A DNA stretch of 53,200 bases from positions 1-53,200 of the forward strand of contig JAFXTD010000052.1 of NCBI GenBank assembly GCA_017535925.1. The letters are read 5' to 3'. How positions within the stretch are numbered: the first letter of the stretch is position 1; each line of letters opens with the position of its first letter. The stretch comes from Selenomonadaceae bacterium (lineage in GTDB: Bacteria; Bacillota; Negativicutes; Selenomonadales; Selenomonadaceae). Below, piece after piece: positions 1 to 8,707 of this stretch. Made by a program: the position numbers and the translations under genes. The notes beneath the pieces are model-generated. The model searched no databases. It was not told the DNA's origin and saw only the letters and a list, made by a program, of their open reading frames with translations.

Positions 1-137
1 GTTGCGCCCAAAAGAAAAGTAGCAAAAGAAAAGGGCGTTAGTCCGGCGGATGAACATCCTGTTCATATCGCCGGCGGTCGTCATCCATGACGACCGGGTT
101 TTCACCAACCGCTACTTTTGAATTTACCAACAGCCCC
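1..137. repeat. MITE-like element, copy A (partial, inverted relative to copies B-D)
   Basis: The right end (about 117-137) reads TTTTGAATTTACCAACAGCCCC. It is the reverse complement of the left end of copy B at 7591, and similarity continues inward through a CGTCATCCATGACG palindrome-like stretch. It is followed by TA (138-139), which fits a TA target duplication. The other end lies outside the window. The interior has AAAAGAAAAGTAG motifs shared with the other copies. No coding potential is seen. Confidence 0.7.
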
Positions 138-161
138 TAGTTCCTACTTCCTAGTTCCTAC
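137..161. repeat. Heptanucleotide tandem repeat (CTAGTTC/CTACTTC)
   Basis: Three and a half 7-bp units (137-143, 144-150, 151-157, 158-161) lie directly between MITE copy A and the alaS ribosome binding site. This is one of several heptamer arrays in the window. Confidence 0.75.
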
Positions 162-178
162 AAAAGGAGGCAGATATT

Positions 179-2800
179 TTGAAGTACATGACAGGCAAAG
201 AAATAGCGGCGGCGTGGCTGAAATTTTTCGAGAGCAAAGGACATTTGGTTATGCCGAGCTTTTCGCTGATACCCGAAAATGACCCGACGCTTTTAATGAT
301 AGGTGCAGGCATGGCTCCGCTCAAGCCGTTCTTCACGGGCAAACTCAAACCGCCTTGTCCGCGAGTGACGACGAATCAACGTTGCGTTCGCACGGGCGAC
401 ATAGAAAACGTCGGAAGAACTGCGCGGCATCATACGGCGTTCATGATGCTTGGAAATTTTTCTTTCGGCGATTACTTCAAAGAGAGCGCGATACCTTGGG
501 CTTGGGAATTCTTAACGGAAGTTTGCGGCTTGCCTCGCGAAAAACTTTGGGTATCGATTTATCCGAACGACGACGAGGCTGAAAAAATTTGGCTCAAGCA
601 ACCCGGACTCAATCCCGAACACATCGTGCGGCTTGAAGATAATTTCTGGGAGATTGGTCCCGGTCCTTGCGGCCCCGATTCCGAAATTTATATCGACTTG
701 GGCGAGGAGCGCGGCTGCGGAAAAAAAACTTGCGCACCCGGCTGTGACTGCGACCGCTTCCTTGAAATTTGGAATCTCGTCTTCACGCAATTCGACAAGA
801 CGGAGGACGGCGAATACAAACCGCTTGAACATAAAAACATCGACACGGGCTGCGGGCTTGAGCGTTTGGCGAGCGTCCTTCAGAAAAAAAATTCCAACTT
901 CGAAACGGATTTGCTCTTCCCGATAATCGAATACGTCGAGCGCGTCAGCAACCTCAAATACGGCGAGGATGCCAAGAAAGATATTTCCATGAAGGTTATC
1001 GCCGACCATGCGAGGTCGATGGCATTCATGATTATGGATAAAATTTTGCCGTCAAACGAGGGGCGAGGCTATGTCCTGCGAAGAATTTTGCGGCGGGCGA
1101 TTCGTCACGGTCGTATGCTCGGCATTAAAGACGCCTTTCTTGAGGGCGCGATTGATTCCGTTGCGAAAATTTACGGCGACATTCCCGACTTCGAAGAGCT
1201 TGCCAAGAACGTTGCCTATATCAAAAAAGTTGTCCGCCTCGAAGAAGACAGATTCGCCGCGACGCTTGCGCAAGGCATGGAAGTTTTGACACGCGAAATC
1301 GAAAATGCAAAAGCTTTGGGCAAAGACGAACTCAACGGAGAAATTTGTTTCAAGCTTTACGATACGTTCGGTTTCCCTTACGAATTGACGGAAGAAATTT
1401 TGCAGGAGAATAATCTTGCGCCGGACAAAAAAGGTTTCGATAAGGCAATGGAGGCTCAACGTCAACGCGCCCGCGCAGCTCGTGCCGCGAACGAACGCCT
1501 CGACGTGCCCGATTTGCTCAACGTCGACACCGAACACCTCACTCACGACGAGACTTGCACCGCGTCGAAAATTTTTGCGCTGTGGAAGGACGGCAAGCTT
1601 GTCGAGGAACTTCACGACGGCGACGAGGCGGGAATCATTTTGGAATGCACACCGTTCTATGCGGAAGGCGGCGGGCAAGTCGGCGACGAAGGCTATCTTA
1701 TCGGCGAACTCGGCAAGATAAAAATTTCCAACGCGAAGAAACTTCCCGACGGCACGATTTATCACGAGGCTTACGTCGAAGAGGGTCAAGTCAAAGTCGG
1801 CGAGGTCGTCGAAATTAAAATCGACATTGACAAAAAACTTTCCTCCGCCCGCAATCACACGGCGACACATTTACTTCAAGCCGCGCTGAAAAAAGTTGTC
1901 GGCAACCAAGTCAATCAAGCCGGCTCACTTGTCACGCCCGAACGTTTAAGATTCGACTTTTCAAACTTTGAACCCGTCACGCCTCAACAACTTGCTGACG
2001 TTGAGGAGCTTGTCAACGAGGAAATTTTAAAAGCCGTCGACGTTGATATTAAGCAAATGCCGATTGACGAGGCGAAGAAGCTCGGCGCGATGGCTCTGTT
2101 CGGTGAAAAGTACGGCGATGTTGTCCGCGTCGTCAGCGTCGAGGATTTCAGTTGCGAACTTTGCGGCGGCTCTCACGTCAAGAACGTCGGGCAAATCGGC
2201 AGATTTAAAATCGTCAGCGAAGGCGGAATTGCGGCGGGCGTTCGTCGTATCGAGGCTGTCACGGGTCGTGCGGCAATTAAAGACGCTGTCAAACAAAACG
2301 AAATTTTAAATTCGGTCGCTGCGATTTTGAAAGTCCGTGCCGAAGATTTACCCGCGCAGCTTGAAAAAATTCTCGCCGAAGATAAATCCATGCGCAAACA
2401 ACTTGAAGAGGCTCAAAAGATTAAAGAACGTGCAGAGGCTCAAAAACTTTTGGTCGGCGTGGAAGAAATCGGCGCGTTGAAATATCTTAAAGGCGTCGTT
2501 CAAATGAAGACTCCCGACGAATTGCGCGGCATTGCAGATTTTCTTATCGACAGGCTCGAAGGCGGCGTTCTCGTGTTGGCGGCGGTCAATGACGGAAAAG
2601 TTTCGTTGGTCGTCAAGGCGGATAAGAAAGCTTGCGCGGCGGGCGTTCATGCCGGAAAAATCGTCAAAGAAATTTCCAAACTCATAAACGGCGGCGGCGG
2701 CGGGCGTCCCGATATGGCTCAAGCGGGCGGCAAAAATCCCGAAGGCATTCCGAAAATGTTCGAGGCTGCGAAAAATATTTTGGAAGGTCTCAAAAAATAA
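179..2800 (+). CDS. alaS: Alanyl-tRNA synthetase
   Basis: Cytoplasmic enzyme that charges tRNA-Ala and hydrolyses mischarged products. At 873 residues it has the usual full length. The order is class II catalytic domain, then the editing domain with the zinc-type motif HTATH (about residue 560) and the paired CELCGGSH motif (about 660), then a C-Ala domain with a glycine-rich GGGGGRPDMAQAGG segment near the end. The TTG start is chosen because AAAAGGAGG ends 8 bases upstream, whereas the next ATG (188) would be too far from it. A MITE and a heptamer array occupy the upstream region, so no native promoter or T-box leader is visible in the window. It stands alone and ends at a clear terminator. 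Confidence 0.97.
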   Translation: MKYMTGKEIAAAWLKFFESKGHLVMPSFSLIPENDPTLLMIGAGMAPLKPFFTGKLKPPCPRVTTNQRCVRTGDIENVGRTARHHTAFMMLGNFSFGDYFKESAIPWAWEFLTEVCGLPREKLWVSIYPNDDEAEKIWLKQPGLNPEHIVRLEDNFWEIGPGPCGPDSEIYIDLGEERGCGKKTCAPGCDCDRFLEIWNLVFTQFDKTEDGEYKPLEHKNIDTGCGLERLASVLQKKNSNFETDLLFPIIEYVERVSNLKYGEDAKKDISMKVIADHARSMAFMIMDKILPSNEGRGYVLRRILRRAIRHGRMLGIKDAFLEGAIDSVAKIYGDIPDFEELAKNVAYIKKVVRLEEDRFAATLAQGMEVLTREIENAKALGKDELNGEICFKLYDTFGFPYELTEEILQENNLAPDKKGFDKAMEAQRQRARAARAANERLDVPDLLNVDTEHLTHDETCTASKIFALWKDGKLVEELHDGDEAGIILECTPFYAEGGGQVGDEGYLIGELGKIKISNAKKLPDGTIYHEAYVEEGQVKVGEVVEIKIDIDKKLSSARNHTATHLLQAALKKVVGNQVNQAGSLVTPERLRFDFSNFEPVTPQQLADVEELVNEEILKAVDVDIKQMPIDEAKKLGAMALFGEKYGDVVRVVSVEDFSCELCGGSHVKNVGQIGRFKIVSEGGIAAGVRRIEAVTGRAAIKDAVKQNEILNSVAAILKVRAEDLPAQLEKILAEDKSMRKQLEEAQKIKERAEAQKLLVGVEEIGALKYLKGVVQMKTPDELRGIADFLIDRLEGGVLVLAAVNDGKVSLVVKADKKACAAGVHAGKIVKEISKLINGGGGGRPDMAQAGGKNPEGIPKMFEAAKNILEGLKK

Positions 2801-2820
2801 TTTCGGTCAATCAATCAAAA

Positions 2821-2850
2821 AAATCCTCGACAAAGCGTCGGGGATTTTTC
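2821..2850 (+). terminator. Intrinsic terminator after alaS
   Basis: Stem AAATCCTCGAC (2821-2831), loop AAAGC, return arm GTCGGGGATTT (2837-2847, one G-T pair) running into a T-rich tail. It lies between convergent alaS and the redox operon and may serve both directions. Confidence 0.8.
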
Positions 2851-2867
2851 TTTTGCAGATTTAAATT

Positions 2868-3626
2868 TTATTTCAGTGCCCGCGTCGGACAAACGCCTTT
2901 GCAACGTTCGCAACGCACGCACTCGGCGGAATCAAATTCTTTCGTCGGGTCGAGGTCAAGCGGACAAATTTTTTTGCAACGTTCACAACCGATACACTTA
3001 TCCGCCGCGAATTTGATTTGATAGAAGCTGTAACGATTCAGCAAGCCGTAAATCGCGCCGAGCGGACACAGCACGCGGCAAAAAAATCTGTGGACGACGA
3101 CGCAACCGATAATCACGGCGAGCAGGATAAAAATTTTCAGCGCGAATAATTTTCCGAGCACGTTGCGAAATTCTTCATGAGTTGCAATCAGCGGCAAGCC
3201 CGCCTCCAAAGTTCCTGCCGGGCAAATGAATTCGCAGAAGGCAGGCAAGCCGCTTGCGACGGGCAGAATCATCACGAAGAGTATCAACAGAAAATATTTC
3301 ACGCGCAAAAATTTTCGAGGCAAAAAAATTTTCGGTGACGGAATTTTATTCAAGAGCTCCTGAATAAATCCGAACGGACACAGGAAACCGCAGACCGCCC
3401 GACCCAAAATCAAAGCGATTAAAAGTATGACGCCCGCCGAATAGAAACTGCCTGCCTGCAATGCGCCAATCGGACAAGCAAACGCCGCCGCCGGACACGA
3501 CCAGCAGTTGAGACCGGGCGCGCAAAAATTTTTCAAACCGCCGCGATAAAGTTTGCCGCTCAAAAAATTTGTCGCGTGAGGATTCGTCAAGAGTGTCGCC
3601 GCAATCTGAATCAATCGCCGCTTCAT
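2868..3626 (-). CDS. Membrane-bound 4Fe-4S (NapH/YccM-like polyferredoxin) protein
   Basis: Predicted integral membrane electron-transfer protein of 252 residues. The N-terminal two thirds hold several hydrophobic helices, with Cys-Pro pairs of the NapH/NosR/YccM type (CGFLCPFG, FCEFICPAG, FCRVLCPLG). The C terminus carries two ferredoxin motifs, CIGCERCKKICP and CVRCERCKGVCP. The start is set at the ATG at 3626 because it overlaps the stop of the upstream CXXC gene (TGATG), which implies translational coupling. It is the third gene of a tight operon with that small CXXC protein and a TlpA-like thioredoxin, so a role in membrane redox or thiol reduction is inferred. The electron donor and the partner are unknown. 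Confidence 0.85.
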   Translation of the reverse strand: MKRRLIQIAATLLTNPHATNFLSGKLYRGGLKNFCAPGLNCWSCPAAAFACPIGALQAGSFYSAGVILLIALILGRAVCGFLCPFGFIQELLNKIPSPKIFLPRKFLRVKYFLLILFVMILPVASGLPAFCEFICPAGTLEAGLPLIATHEEFRNVLGKLFALKIFILLAVIIGCVVVHRFFCRVLCPLGAIYGLLNRYSFYQIKFAADKCIGCERCKKICPLDLDPTKEFDSAECVRCERCKGVCPTRALK

Positions 3627-3772
3627 CAGCCCAGCCCGATACACTCAAGACAAATGCGCGTTGCCTTCGAAAAGATTATCGACAATTCGCCGCGTTCAAT
3701 TCCGAACAAAATCATTGCCGCGCTTGCCAAAAAAATTATCAGTCTAATTGTTGAGAAGTTTTTCAAGTTCAT
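3626..3772 (-). CDS. Small CXXC-motif membrane protein (CD1871A-like)
   Basis: A 48-residue protein with one N-terminal hydrophobic helix (about residues 9-24) and a C-terminal CLECIGLG ending that contains a CXXC pair. Length, layout and ending fit my recollection of the clostridial CD1871A family of small CXXC proteins, found beside TlpA-like and 4Fe-4S membrane proteins. The ATG at 3772 lies inside the 3' end of the thioredoxin gene (29-bp overlap), and the stop overlaps the start of the polyferredoxin gene. This architecture makes a real co-translated gene likely despite its size. The function is not established. A thiol-disulfide relay between the two neighbours is an inference. Confidence 0.75.
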   Translation of the reverse strand: MNLKNFSTIRLIIFLASAAMILFGIERGELSIIFSKATRICLECIGLG

Positions 3773-4304
3773 CTTTGTAGCCTTTGACGTTCGCGCCGAT
3801 AATCGCCTTGCCGACAACTTCGCCGTTGCTGTTTATAAAAATCGTCGTGGGAACCGCCTCGACGTTCTCCATAAATTTCATAAGTTGCGCGTCGGGGATG
3901 ATGTTCACAAAGTCCGCGTCTGTCTCTTGAAGTATCTCTTGCGCCCGCTGAACCTGCACGGAATTTTCTGAAGCGTCACAGACCAGCCCGATAATTTGCG
4001 CGTCTTGAGGCAAAGTGCGAGCCATCTCTCCGAGTTCGGGCATTTCGGCGATACACGGCGGGCAGAACGTTCCCCAAATGTTCACGACGGTGATTTTTTT
4101 ATCCGCAAAAATTTTTTCCGTGACTTTTTCGCCGTCGGTTGTCTTGGCAGTGAAGTTCGGAATATTTTTGGCAACAGGCGAGGCTTGCGCGCTCTTGGAA
4201 GTTTCACGGGCAGAAGAGAGATTTTCGTCGTCGTCGTAATTCATGGCGAATATCGCGACACCCAGCAACACTACCACCAAAATTTCTTTCAAGGTGATTT
4301 TCAT
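3744..4304 (-). CDS. TlpA-like thiol-disulfide oxidoreductase, membrane anchored
   Basis: A 186-residue protein with an N-terminal signal anchor (about residues 5-22), a short linker, and a thioredoxin fold with the active site WGTFCPPC followed by the cis-proline segment VPTTIFIN. TlpA/ResA proteins reduce extracytoplasmic disulfides, often for cytochrome or other cysteine-containing proteins. The start is the ATG at 4304, because AAAGGAG sits 9 bases before it. Longer frames upstream lack a ribosome binding site. It is the first gene of the three-gene redox operon and is divergent from csaB. The physiological substrate cannot be read from the sequence. Confidence 0.88.
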   Translation of the reverse strand: MKITLKEILVVVLLGVAIFAMNYDDDENLSSARETSKSAQASPVAKNIPNFTAKTTDGEKVTEKIFADKKITVVNIWGTFCPPCIAEMPELGEMARTLPQDAQIIGLVCDASENSVQVQRAQEILQETDADFVNIIPDAQLMKFMENVEAVPTTIFINSNGEVVGKAIIGANVKGYKDELEKLLNN

Positions 4305-4390
4305 GTTAATCATCTCCTTTGCAGATATTCTAACATTCGCCTTGAATAAGCGCAAGCAGGGGAATTGCGGCGCGGGCAGAATAAAAACAG

Positions 4391-4410
4391 GAATTAGTAA
4401 TTAGGAATGG
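4391..4410. repeat. Degenerate heptamer repeat (GAATTAG/TAATTAG) before csaB
   Basis: GAATTAG (4391-4397), TAATTAG (4398-4404) and a partial third unit occupy the position where the csaB ribosome binding site should be. The only purine-rich stretch (AGGAATGG) belongs to the repeat. Confidence 0.5.
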
Positions 4411-4419
4411 TTGCGTGAC

Positions 4420-5505
4420 ATGAAAATTGTAATCTCCGGCTACTACGGCTCGAAAAACGGCGGCGACGAGGCGATGCTTGCGGCAATGCTTGAAGTCTTG
4501 CGCGAGGAAGTTTCCGATTTGCAAGTAACGGTTATTTCGCTCAATCCCGACTACACAAAAAGACGCCACAACGTCGACGCGGTGCCCATGCCGGATATTT
4601 TTTCTATCATAAAAAAAATTCGTGCGGCGGATTTGTTGATTTCGGGCGGCGGCTCACTTTTGCAGAACGTGACGAGCGGGCGCAGTCTTTATTATTACCT
4701 CGCGATAATTTTTTTTGCGCTTGCCTGCGGAAAAAAAGTCATGCTCTACGCTCAAGGCATAGGACCCGTTCGCGGCTTCTTGGCTCACAAATTCATGAAC
4801 TTAATCGTCAATCGCGTCGACCTTATCACCGTCCGTGACAGAGGCTCGCTTGAGGAATTGGCGCGGCTCAAGATAACTCGTCCGAAAATTTTTTGCACCG
4901 CCGACCCTGTCCTCGCGATAAAGCCCGTGCCTTTAGAATTCGGCAAAAAAATTTTGGTGCGCCATTCGACAAACGGAAACAAATTTATCGGCGTGGCAGT
5001 TCGTCATTGGCTCGGCTGGGAAAGATTTCAAACTGAACTCGCTCAAGCTCTCGACAGAATCATTGAGGCGACGGGCGCAACGATTGTTTTTATCCCGATG
5101 AAATTTCCCGAAGACATTCGCTCCGCCGTGTCGACTGCCGCGCTCATGAAAAAAAATTGCGTCGTGTTGGAGGAAGAATTTTCCACGAAAGAAATTTTGA
5201 GTGTCGTCGGTTGCATGGAAGTTTTAATCGGCGTCAGACTTCACGCGCTGATTTTCGCGGGCGTCATGGGCGTGCCGATGGTTGGCATTTCCTACGACCC
5301 GAAGATTGAACGTTTCCTCGATTCGGTCGGCGAAAAACCTTCGGGCAACATGGCGGACGTGACTGCCGATAAAATTTTCGACGAGACCTTGAAAAAATTT
5401 TCGGAACACAAAAATCCTTGTGACGAAAAACTTTTAAAGGAACTCGGCGAACTTGCAAGACAAAATGCCAAGCTTGCCGTCGAACTCGCGGAGGAAAAAT
5501 CATGA
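4420..5505 (+). CDS. csaB: Polysaccharide pyruvyl transferase CsaB
   Basis: Adds pyruvyl groups to a cell-wall polysaccharide, the modification that anchors SLH-domain proteins. In Negativicutes such anchoring helps tether the outer membrane. About 361 residues. It opens with the family-typical MKIVISGYYGSKNGGDEA and carries LISGGGSLLQN (about 75), YAQGIGPVRG (about 110) and the C-terminal GVRLHALIFAG and ISYDPKIERF segments. ATG 4420 is preferred over an in-frame TTG at 4411, because the purine run AGGAATGG is too close to the TTG. The gene is monocistronic, convergent with pilC, and ends at 5505. The stop overlaps a 21-codon ATG frame that I do not consider a gene. Confidence 0.93.
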   Translation: MKIVISGYYGSKNGGDEAMLAAMLEVLREEVSDLQVTVISLNPDYTKRRHNVDAVPMPDIFSIIKKIRAADLLISGGGSLLQNVTSGRSLYYYLAIIFFALACGKKVMLYAQGIGPVRGFLAHKFMNLIVNRVDLITVRDRGSLEELARLKITRPKIFCTADPVLAIKPVPLEFGKKILVRHSTNGNKFIGVAVRHWLGWERFQTELAQALDRIIEATGATIVFIPMKFPEDIRSAVSTAALMKKNCVVLEEEFSTKEILSVVGCMEVLIGVRLHALIFAGVMGVPMVGISYDPKIERFLDSVGEKPSGNMADVTADKIFDETLKKFSEHKNPCDEKLLKELGELARQNAKLAVELAEEKS

Positions 5506-5622
5506 GCGGAAATTTTTTTATGGGCAAGGCAATCGATAAGTCCGGTGAGCATTTGAAGAGAAATTAACCGTTTACCATCGGAAGTTTGGATAAAGCAGTC
5601 GTGTTTTAAATCGCTTTTAACT

Positions 5623-6819
5623 TTAAATTAAATTTGATACGTCCAAAATCGGCAACATGACTGCGAAGACCAAAGTTGCCACAATCAGCCCCGCGAGGAG
5701 CGTCCCGAAAATTTCTGCTTTGGCGGGAAGCGTGCGCAAAATTTCTTCGACTTCAAAGTCAGCCATCGATTCGCATTGGCGGAGCATGTTGACAAGTTCG
5801 CCGCCCGCCTCGCCCGTAGTGATTAAGCCGACGTACAGCGGAGGAAATTTTTCTTTTGCAACCAATGAGCCGAGACTTTCGCCGCGTTCGACGGAAAATT
5901 TTATATCGCTCAAAATTTTTTTCACGACAAGATTTTTACTTGCCGCCGCACAAAGTTTCATTGCCTCGTCGAGGGTAATGCCGCTTTCAATCAGAAAACT
6001 CAATCGCCCGAAAAAATTTCGCAACTCGACTTCGCGCAAGAGTTTGAATTTAAATTTAAGCTTGTCCAAAAAAAATTTCACTGCCTCCGATTCGTGAACA
6101 AGCCACGCGCAACCGACTGCCGTTAACAACGCCGCGATTATGATTAAGATAAAATTTTCCGTCAAAAATTTTCCGCCGCGCAAAAGAATCAGAGTCACGA
6201 GCGGGAGGTCGCCGCCTTGTTGTGCGAAAAAATTTTCGAAGATCGGCAATGTCACGTTGGTTAAAATTATCGTCACCGCGAACGCCGCCAGCAACACGAA
6301 CGCCGGATAATACATCGCGCCGCGAACTTTTTTCTCCGTTGAATAATTTCGTTCGAGTTGAATCGCCAAACTTTTTGTCACGTCTTGGAGGTTGCCGCTT
6401 CGTTCGCCGATTTCGACCGATTGAATTGCATCGCCGCCGAAAATTATTTCGTAGCGTTCAAGTGCCGCCGCGAAACTTTGACCTTCGCCGACAGCCGCAA
6501 CCATTTCCGATAAAATTTTTTCGGAAGGATGATTCTTAGCCGCGCCCGCCAAAGTCTTCAAAGAATCATGCAAAGTCATAACGCCGAGCATGACGCTCAA
6601 CTCGCGGAAGAAAATCGATTTCCATTGCCCGCCGAGTTTGAGCTTGAGATAAAAATTTTCTGCGGCTTGAAAAAAATTTGTTCCTGCCGGTTCAAGCTTG
6701 ACGACGGTAATTCCTTGATAGCCCAATGCGGCATAAGCCTCCGAATAATTTTCCGCCTCAAGCGTGCCTGTCTGTTCGACGGCTTGCGCGGTGTAGCCTC
6801 TGTATTTAAATTTTTTCAT
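5623..6819 (-). CDS. pilC: Type IV pilus/type II secretion inner-membrane platform protein PilC
   Basis: Polytopic membrane protein of 398 residues that couples the cytoplasmic ATPase to pilus assembly. It has two T2SSF domains (about 65-190 and 265-390), each followed by hydrophobic helices (about 170-195, 220-240 and 370-395), and motifs typical of the family such as GERSGNL and the second-repeat equivalent GEAGGEL. The start overlaps the stop of the Sel1-repeat gene by four bases (ATGA). It is the last gene of a minus-strand set pilT, Sel1 protein, pilC. A PilB extension ATPase and pilins are not in the window. Confidence 0.93.
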   Translation of the reverse strand: MKKFKYRGYTAQAVEQTGTLEAENYSEAYAALGYQGITVVKLEPAGTNFFQAAENFYLKLKLGGQWKSIFFRELSVMLGVMTLHDSLKTLAGAAKNHPSEKILSEMVAAVGEGQSFAAALERYEIIFGGDAIQSVEIGERSGNLQDVTKSLAIQLERNYSTEKKVRGAMYYPAFVLLAAFAVTIILTNVTLPIFENFFAQQGGDLPLVTLILLRGGKFLTENFILIIIAALLTAVGCAWLVHESEAVKFFLDKLKFKFKLLREVELRNFFGRLSFLIESGITLDEAMKLCAAASKNLVVKKILSDIKFSVERGESLGSLVAKEKFPPLYVGLITTGEAGGELVNMLRQCESMADFEVEEILRTLPAKAEIFGTLLAGLIVATLVFAVMLPILDVSNLI

Positions 6820-7571
6820 TCCTCAAGTCCCAAATCTGATTCAACTTGTCGCTTTGCCTCGTTGAGCATTCGTTTTATTTTCGGCAAGAGGGACGCCGCG
6901 AACGGGTCACGCTCTTTAATTTTTTTATAGGTTGCAACTTCAGACCGTGCAAGCATTTCCAAAGCCAAGTGAAGGTCTTTTTCCATGCCGATGCCGTAAA
7001 GCGCGCACTCCCCGATTCTTTTGGCAATGTCGGCGTATTCGGGATAAGTTTCATAAACTTCACATTGGGCTTGCCTGTAAAAAATCAATGCCATTTGCTC
7101 ATCTTTTTTGACGTAGCGACCGTAGCGGTACATGTCACCGATTTTGTAGAGAGCGTTGGCATCACGTTGAATGGCGGCGCGCATGTAGCAGTTGAAAGCT
7201 TTTTCGTCGTCAACGGGAATATCACGCCCGTAATAATAACAGTAGCCCAGATTCGTCCAAGCCCGAAGTTGAGTTTCTTCGTCGTCGGATTCCGTTGCTT
7301 GCTCGTAATATTTAATGGCTTTTCGATAGTCACGCGGGATAAAATTTCCTTCGTAATACATGGCTCCCAAATTTAATGCCGCCGTCAAATCGCCTGCCTC
7401 CAAGCAAGTTTCGTAGCCCTTTACAATTTTTTGAGCAATGTCGGGCGTCGCTTCTTCCTGAAATTTAAAATGATAGCTTTGAGCATATTCCATCATTGCT
7501 TCCAAGTCGCCGTCGGCAATTCTTTTTTCAAGCACCTTGATTCGATACTTATCTTTCTTTGTCATTCTCAT
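6816..7571 (-). CDS. Sel1-like (TPR-type) repeat protein
   Basis: A cytoplasmic-looking 251-residue protein with no signal or membrane segment. At least four Sel1-type repeats are visible, with the signatures NLGAMYYEG, NLGYCYYYGRDI, KIGDMYRYGRYV and RIGECALYGIG, each followed by an alanine-rich helix. Such repeats mediate protein contacts. The ATG at 7571 is chosen because GAGGA lies 8 bases upstream, where a longer frame has no such site. It sits between pilT and pilC and overlaps pilC by four bases, so a role linked to the pilus machinery is inferred from position only. MITE copy B lies just upstream. Confidence 0.85.
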   Translation of the reverse strand: MRMTKKDKYRIKVLEKRIADGDLEAMMEYAQSYHFKFQEEATPDIAQKIVKGYETCLEAGDLTAALNLGAMYYEGNFIPRDYRKAIKYYEQATESDDEETQLRAWTNLGYCYYYGRDIPVDDEKAFNCYMRAAIQRDANALYKIGDMYRYGRYVKKDEQMALIFYRQAQCEVYETYPEYADIAKRIGECALYGIGMEKDLHLALEMLARSEVATYKKIKERDPFAASLLPKIKRMLNEAKRQVESDLGLEE

Positions 7572-7590
7572 AATTAATTCCTCATTTCTA

Positions 7591-7730
7591 GGGTCTGTTG
7601 GTAAATTCAAAAGCAACGGTTGGCGAGTGCCCGACCGTCATGGATGACGCTGCAAAAGAAAAGTAGATTAAAAAATAAACGTCATTGAAACGCTCAATCG
7701 AAGCCGCCGATTGAATTTACCAACACACCC
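7591..7730. mobile_element. MITE-like element, copy B (complete, 140 bp)
   Basis: The ends are inverted: GGGTCTGTTGGTAAATTCAA on the left and the complement of GGGTGTGTTGGTAAATTCAA on the right. It is flanked by TA at 7589-7590 and 7731-7732, the duplication expected of IS630/mariner-type transposition. No frame inside encodes a transposase, so mobility would be in trans. The TA plus the first element base form the TAG stop of pilT. Confidence 0.75.
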
Positions 7731-8707
7731 TAATTCTCAATTCCCAATTGCTTCAACGCCGCGTCCATTGTCTGCATACCTTGTGCACGACCGCCCAATA
7801 TCACGTTCGGGAGTTGCATGTATTTGCCTTGACGAATCAGAGCTCGTGACGCAGGATTGGCGATTAAAACTTCCGCCGCGCAACGTCGACCGCTTGAAGT
7901 TTTGACAAGCTGTTGAGAAATTATCGCGCTGAATTCGTCGGCAAACAAATCTCGAATTGCATCGCGTCTGACAAGCGGGAACATTGTTTCGACGCGCATG
8001 GCAGTTTCCGCCGCCGAACGCGTGTGCAACGTCGCCAAAACCAACACGCCCGCTGCCGAAGCCTCAAGTGCCGCATGCATTGTTTCCGCGTCGCGTATCT
8101 CGCCGATTAATAAAACGTCGGGCATTTCGCGCATGGCAGTTCGAACAGCGTCCGCGAAGTTCAAAAAATCTTGTCCGAGTTCGCGTTGGCTTATGAAAGA
8201 TTTTTTTGCAACGTATTCAAATTCTATCGGGTCTTCAAGCGTCAACAGATGACACGGGCGAATTTTTATCAGCTCGTTCAAAAATGCGGCAAGCGTCGTT
8301 GATTTTCCCGAACCTGTCCTGCCTGTCACGAGGATTAAACCGTGCGCGGAATAGAAAAAATTTTTCAGTGCGGGCGGTGCGCCCAAATCATTGAGTGTCG
8401 GAATTTCTTTGGCGATAAGTCGAAAAGCAAGCGCGGGAAATTTTCTTTGATAATAGACGTTGACTCGGAAGCGGCGCGAAAGATTTTCCTCGACGTGTGA
8501 AAAATCAATCGCCAAATTTTTTTCGAGCTCCTCTTTGAGGCGCGGCGATAAAATTTCTTCCAAAAAGTTTTCGACTTCCCGCGCAGACAAAATTTCTCCC
8601 GCCGGAAAAATTTCTCCGTTCACACGAAAAAAAGGCGGCTGCCCGACCGTCAAATGAACATCCGACGCGTTGAGGCTCACCGCTTCTTGTAAAATTTTTT
8701 TGAGCAT
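7730..8707 (-). CDS. pilT: Type IV pilus retraction-type ATPase PilT
   Basis: Cytoplasmic hexameric secretion ATPase of 325 residues. Visible motifs are Walker A GRTGSGKST (about 130), the Asp box LLTLEDPIEF, Walker B DVLLIGEIRD and the His box TLHTRSA. Length and the absence of a long N-terminal domain favour PilT over PilB. The ATG at 8707 is preceded by AAGGAAG at a suitable distance. The 3' end is unusual: the last seven codons are a heptamer repeat (7731-7751) and the TAG stop is completed by MITE copy B. The native C terminus may therefore have been replaced. The PilT C-terminal region normally ends in a helix, and the present tail is KQLGIEN. Confidence 0.9.
   Translation of the reverse strand: MLKKILQEAVSLNASDVHLTVGQPPFFRVNGEIFPAGEILSAREVENFLEEILSPRLKEELEKNLAIDFSHVEENLSRRFRVNVYYQRKFPALAFRLIAKEIPTLNDLGAPPALKNFFYSAHGLILVTGRTGSGKSTTLAAFLNELIKIRPCHLLTLEDPIEFEYVAKKSFISQRELGQDFLNFADAVRTAMREMPDVLLIGEIRDAETMHAALEASAAGVLVLATLHTRSAAETAMRVETMFPLVRRDAIRDLFADEFSAIISQQLVKTSSGRRCAAEVLIANPASRALIRQGKYMQLPNVILGGRAQGMQTMDAALKQLGIEN
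7731..7751. repeat. Heptamer repeat forming the pilT 3' end
   Basis: TAATTCT, CAATTCC and CAATTGC are three 7-bp units that read as the last codons and stop of pilT on the minus strand. Confidence 0.55.

Noticed and set aside
1-178. T-box or other riboswitch leader for alaS
   Set aside because: The region is filled by a MITE end and a heptamer array. No T-box core or specifier structure could be found.
5502-5567. A 21-codon frame overlapping the csaB stop by ATGA
   Set aside because: It has no recognisable family, is very short, and lacks its own ribosome binding site. The overlap alone is weak evidence.
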